Shown: piece after piece, positions 59,564 through 64,000 of the stretch | Numbering within the stretch: position 1 is the stretch's first letter | Layout of the letters: the number at the start of each line of letters is the position of its first letter | Origin: Eonycteris spelaea | Taxonomy: Eukaryota; Chordata; Mammalia; Chiroptera; Pteropodidae | Assembly: GCA_003508835.1 (NCBI GenBank) | Contig: PUFA01000162.1 | Location: 3,472,001 to 3,536,000 of the forward strand | Direction: 5' to 3' | DNA: 64,000 nucleotides | Notes under the pieces: model-generated | The model's input: only the letters and a program-made list of their open reading frames with translations | What the model was told of the DNA's origin: nothing | Database searches by the model: none | Program-made: the position numbers and the translations under genes

Positions 59564-62201
59564 TGAATTAAAGATTGGCTAATGTGTGGTTTGTGTGAGA
59601 GGTGGCCTATGAAGTGGGGAATACAGTAGGCCTGGGCCCATCTGAATCTATTGTCCTTTGGCTCTGTGTGAGTGTCTCTAGAAGGGGCTGGACTAACGTA
59701 AGAACACTCAGCAAGAGGTGGGTGAGTCAGTCTAAAATTCCTTACCTTTGCCTCACATCTCTAGGAGACCTGGGCCACTGTGGCTCTCAAAATATTCATC
59801 CAGATGAAGGACCTATCCCAAAATGCAAGGGAGGCTGGGAAATGTTGCTTCCTGTGTTCTCAAGAAAAGGAATTCGTGCTGGAAAAAAAAAAAAAAAACT
59901 ACCATAGTGTTTGTAAAGGTATCACTCAGAGAATTGTGCTTTTGGGGGACATTGATCAGAGAAATGGAGCATAGCTAGAGGGGCCCTTGGGTTGAGGTAA
60001 TTTTTTTTTTTCAGATAAAATATTTTGTGCCATGTTCACACCTGCTGAGAATGAAAAAGTAGAGAAAGAAAAAAAATAAAACTGAAAACTGATAAAGTAA
60101 ATTGGTTCAAGCAAAGATATCCTTGAGGTCACTGAGAGGTGGTAGGATCTAGTACAAAAGTAACTGGTTTGGTCTTAAAAGGGAGGACGTACAGTTCACC
60201 CGTCATAAGAGGACGAGGTCAGAGTTAGTGGTCATTTAGGTAATTTGATTGAGAGGTTTGATTGGGGGAAACCTAGGAAGTTATTGTCTGATTATTTCAA
60301 TTTTGCAGTGAAATAAGAAGCAAGATCTTTAGATAAGACTGAAGAAAGGGAAAAACATGTGGAAGACTTAAGTGAATACAGTTCGAAGTTATCTGAGAAT
60401 GTGAATGCAGTAGGATTATTAGGTGACACTTAAGACTTGTTGTTAGAGGTCATAAAATTACAATGAGAGTGTCATCATGCTTGTGTATTTTTCTATACCC
60501 ACAGTCAGCTCCCCAGGGACAGATAAGGGGTCGATGAAGGGTGGAATTGAAACACGATTGAGATTTTTTTCCCCAGAATGTTTTGAAGGGGAAGAAGATA
60601 AATCAATAAGAAGTCAGAATTGTGAAAGAGTGTTTATAATGATTAACCTTGCTATCTAAACTGTGTAGGAGGGAAATTAGGCTGTGAGAGCAGTAAGGGG
60701 AAGTGAAAAGATGATAAAATCAAGGATTACATAATCCCAGGAAGTCCAAAACTATTAGAACCTGGTTCCAGGAAGAAGCGAGCTGAAAGGATTGCAGGTG
60801 GTGGTTAGAGAGTGGGCTGCTTAACACTCACACTACTGAGAGGTGCCTTGATGGTATTGACAGTATGAGTGTGACCTGGAGAATGTGTGCTAAAGTTGGG
60901 AGAACAAAAGCCATAAAATACAATGTCAAGGAATTAAGAATCCCATTTTTTAAAGAATTGTCTGGATATTAAAATGACCCAGAATTATAACATGATTTAA
61001 TGAGGTTTGAAATCCTCAAAGACGTTCTATAAGCTTTCCTGCTGTGAAGGTTTATCATTGACAAGAAAACACAGGAATACCAGCTGGAGTATGGTCTCCT
61101 GACCTCCTATTTTCCAGATTCCTTTCCTGAGGTCTACTGTTCCAGAGGACTAAACGGGCTTTCCTCCTAAGGAGGAGGCCTTCTAGTCAGTGAGCAGGCC
61201 AGGCACCCTGCCCAGGGTCTGTGATCAAATCCCAGGTGGAGAGAACTCTGGGAAACCCCTGCCGGCAACCCACTCCCCTCCATGGCGATGGTCTCCATGC
61301 TGTCTTGGGACATGTCGGGGATGCAGAGAAGTATTTCTGGCCTTCTGCAAAGGTGAGATTTGAATTTATTTTCTGAAACATATAGTAAAGGTTATAAAAC
61401 TAAGTAAAATTAGCCCTGGCACAAACATGTGGCGTGAACTAAATTTGGAGATCAACACAATTGCTTAGGCTGCTAGGTGAAGATGTCTTTGTGTCAAACT
61501 GGAAACAGAATTATTCCAACAGACTTCTGTGTTAATTTGAACTTCTCAGAAATGTGTTATCACCTAGAAAGTCCACTGCTGCTCTGGTCATTTTAGAAAT
61601 TTAGCCTGATAGGTTCCACTCCCAGCCCTTGTTTACATTGGTTCAGTTCTTTGAACTTCTTACAGTGAGTTCACTGAAATGCTAGGCAATGTCAATCCAG
61701 ATCTCAGTGCTTGCCTTTGCCTATCCTTGTCGTGATCCTAATAAACAGGTGAAACAATAACTTCTAGAGGCATGTTCATATCGTGTCATCTTAAGTTTGA
61801 ATTCCTCTTTCTTATGGAACAGCCTGAGAACACTAGTTTTTGAAATGACACTGTGTTGAGTAAAGGATTAGCAAAACCCTTTCTCTTATTCTATGAATTT
61901 TAGCTTTGGCTTAACTCTAGTTCTATTTCCCTGGAAATCTGGTCAGCTATGTTACTGAGCAATATTCTACATGATAAAAATGACCTGTGATTTTGAACTG
62001 CCTCTGACCTGGGAGGGCAGAATGAAATAAAAATAGCAGTTTGAGAGGTACAGCTTTGGCTGTCCCAAAGTGTGATGATTCTTGCAAACTCACATGTCCC
62101 TTGTGGAGACCCAGACACTTTCCCGAGGAGCTGTTTTTTATAAGATATCCTGGTTCCCAAATGGCAAGATTTTCTTCTTTTTTAAGACTGATTAATATTC
62201 C
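59564..62201. other. No gene recognised
   Basis: An A-run lies at 59882-59899. 60130-60990 has the G/A-rich texture of an antisense old LINE (L2/CR1-like), but I cannot align it with confidence. A slightly GC-richer patch at 61140-61330 holds no frame of interest. Confidence 0.4.
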
Positions 62202-62227
62202 TGTGTGTGTGTGTGTGTGTGTGTGTG
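62202..62227. repeat. (TG)n microsatellite
   Basis: About 13 TG units beside an L1 fragment. Confidence 0.95.
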
Positions 62228-62229
62228 CT

Positions 62230-62715
62230 TGTATTAAATTTTCTTTATACATTTATCAGTCAACAGATAAAATTAGGTTGTTTACATATCTTGGCTATTG
62301 TGAATAATGCTGCAGTGAACATGGGAATACAGACATCTTTCTTGAGATTTTATTCCTATTGGATATTTACCCCCAAATGCAATTGCTGTGTGGTAGTTAT
62401 AGTTAAAATTCCTTCAGGAATCTCTATACTATTTTCCATTGTATAGGCTGTATTGATTTACACTCCCACAAATAGCAATACAAGAGTTCCCTCTTCTGCA
62501 CATCCTCTCCAACATTTGTTATCTTTTTACTTTTTGATAATAGCCATTCTCACAAGTGTGGAGTGATATCCCATTGATTTGCATTTCCCTGATGATAAGT
62601 GATGTTGAGTATCTTTCATACCACTGAACTATACACTTAAAAATGTTTAAGATAGTAACTTTTGTTATGTGTATCTTATCAAAATTTTTAAAAATATGTA
62701 ATATACAAAAAAAGA
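62230..62715 (+). mobile_element. L1 3' end with 5' inversion (twin priming)
   Basis: 62230-62610 reads antisense L1 (TTGGCTATTGTGAATAATGC, TTACACTCCCACAAATAGCA, TGATAATAGCCATTCTCACA, TTTGCATTTCCCTGATGATA). At about 62612 it switches to the sense L1 3' end (CTGAACTATACACTTAAAAA, TTTAAGATAGTAACTTTTGT), then an A-rich end near 62710. This is an inverted 5' part joined to a normal 3' end on the plus strand. Confidence 0.8.
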
Positions 62716-63433
62716 GGCTGCTCTCAAGAAAACGGATCTCAAGACACAAGATATAAATCACAATGACTTCCTTAAAGAAAAAAAAAAATAAGGTATATTA
62801 GTTCCTGTAAGTGGTGTGCAGCTTCTATGCCAGGATCATCCTTCTAAGTCATTATTGCATGTGTGTAGATCTAGCTCTGTCACAACCTTAACTTTCACTT
62901 GGGGGCAGGAATAGCTCTGTGTGCTGTGTGAACTGCCATCAGGGCTCCTTACACTGCAGAAAGGTGCTTGTTGCTGCCCAGATGTCAGGCTGTGTTTCCT
63001 TTCCTCTGTCCTTCTGAGTGGGGCCGGGGCCAGGGCCAAGAGTGGCCTATGGTATTTGTTTAAGTCAAAAAGTAGAGTTGAACTAAGGAGATCCCCAGAA
63101 TGCATCTTGCACCCAGCTATCTTTTAAAAATATTTACCCATGTCACTCAGTATTCTGATATTGTGTAATCAAAGCCAGATATATAAAAAAAAATGTAAAT
63201 TGAATTCAGAAAACAGACACCAGACTCTAGTTATCATTAATAACTTTGAATTTCAACATTTTTAAGTTTATCAGAATATGATGTCATTGTATAAAGCTAT
63301 ACAATTTGACCTTTTCAAAATGCAAAAATATATATATATTTTCTGATGAAATTGCTCTTTAACCCTTGTATATATGTGGTTTTCCATGTAGCATCTTGAT
63401 TGAAACAAAATTATTTTTAGTTTTACTAAGCAT
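62716..63433. other. No gene recognised
   Basis: Frames on both strands at 62836-63127 overlap a GC-richer patch (GGGGCCGGGGCCAGGGCC), with no family match. Confidence 0.4.
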
Positions 63434-63782
63434 TGTTCAAGTAATTAAATAAGGAGGCCGTTAGGCTGAGGTGGCTGTCATGCCTTGGTGGCCTATGTAA
63501 ATAAACCGAAACCAAGGCCAGTCACTGCCCTGGAATCCCAGAAAACGAAACCTAAGAACAGTGACAAACAGCCAATTAGGCTTTCCCAAAGAAGGCAACA
63601 ACTTACCGATAGCAAATCAAGTAACTTATTTGCTTTGCTTCCACGTCTTTATGAAATCCTTTCCCTTCACTTCTGTCAGCGGAGTATCCTAACTACTTTT
63701 CAGTATCGTGCTCCCAATTCAAATCAACGTTTGCTCAGATAAACCCCGTAAATTTTAATGTGCCTCAGCTTATCTTTTAACA
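63434..63782 (+). mobile_element. Retroviral LTR, same family as 797-1112
   Basis: Blocks GGAGGCCGTTAGGCTGAGGT, GGTGGCCTATGTAAATAAAC, AGCCAATTAGGCTTTCCCAA, GTATCCTAACTACTTTTCAG and TGCCTCAGCTTATCTTTTAA correspond to the copy near the window's left end. It may begin TG at 63434 and end CA at 63782. No internal retroviral sequence is seen beside it, so it is a solo LTR as far as the window shows. Confidence 0.6.
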
Positions 63783-64000
63783 GTTCAAACATCCACTACT
63801 CTATTTCAGTCACGTGTAAGATGCTCCAGTCTCTGCTTACATAATGACAATGTCAGGGTGCTCACCCACAGAAGGCAGGATACTCTAATGCCCACATCAT
63901 CAGTCTCTGAGTGTCAGCTCTGGGGTGTAGTGAAATTGTGGCCCAGCTCTTTTGTTACTGGAATATTTGGTGATTGCAGTCTAAAATATTCTTCTAATGT
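63783..64000. other. No feature recognised at the right edge
   Basis: Short unassigned sequence after the LTR. Confidence 0.4.

Overview
The window looks like AT-rich, CpG-poor mammalian intergenic (or deep intronic) DNA. It contains no bacterial-type operons and no CRISPR array. I found no multi-exon host gene that I can support. Nearly everything recognisable is retroelement or DNA-transposon debris.

The best clue to the organism is a set of four SINEs whose head is a 5S rRNA (14185-14450, 32587-32808, 45536-45753, 56250-56457). Together with a general mammalian repeat set (MIR, L2, MLT1-type MaLR LTRs, Tigger, hAT/MER5-like elements) and no visibly young L1, this fits an Old World fruit bat (Pteropodidae). 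In that family 5S-derived SINEs and loss of L1 activity have been reported. The assignment is inference from memory of repeat families, not from a search.

Layout. 1-8.2 kb: MIRs, a solo LTR, a scrambled gag/protease remnant of an old endogenous retrovirus, and an ERVL-type LTR. 8.2-12.9 kb: AT-rich with almost nothing recognisable except a CA repeat. 12.9-14.5 kb: an hAT element with its target duplication, an MLT1 LTR and a 5S SINE. 16.0-17.5 kb: two MIRs that are part of an inverted duplication with about 170 bp arms. 18.4-20.0 kb: antisense L2 with an odd CpG-rich patch. 21.6-27 kb: LTRs, an internally deleted Tigger with TA target duplication, and a local direct repeat. 28.6-29.8 kb: a long L2 plus a MER5-like element. 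32.6-39.8 kb: a 5S SINE, an L1 with twin-priming inversion, several L2 and MIR copies. 40.2-43.0 kb: a long antisense ancient L1 running into a degenerate tandem repeat of about 76 bp. 44.6 kb: a 5' fragment of U2 snRNA. 45.5-56.5 kb: two more 5S SINEs, MaLR, hAT and sense L1 ORF2 remains. 57.4-59.6 kb: the only protein-like locus, an intronless copy of the MIA2/cTAGE5 family. 62.2-63.8 kb: a second twin-primed L1 and a second LTR of the type seen near position 800.

The only candidate for an unusual coding unit is the MIA2/cTAGE5-like retrocopy. It keeps a 323-codon open frame with a transmembrane segment and coiled-coil homology, but its 3' half is broken by two frame changes and a stop. Nothing else suggests genes working together. 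The rest is a record of insertions, inversions and local duplication.
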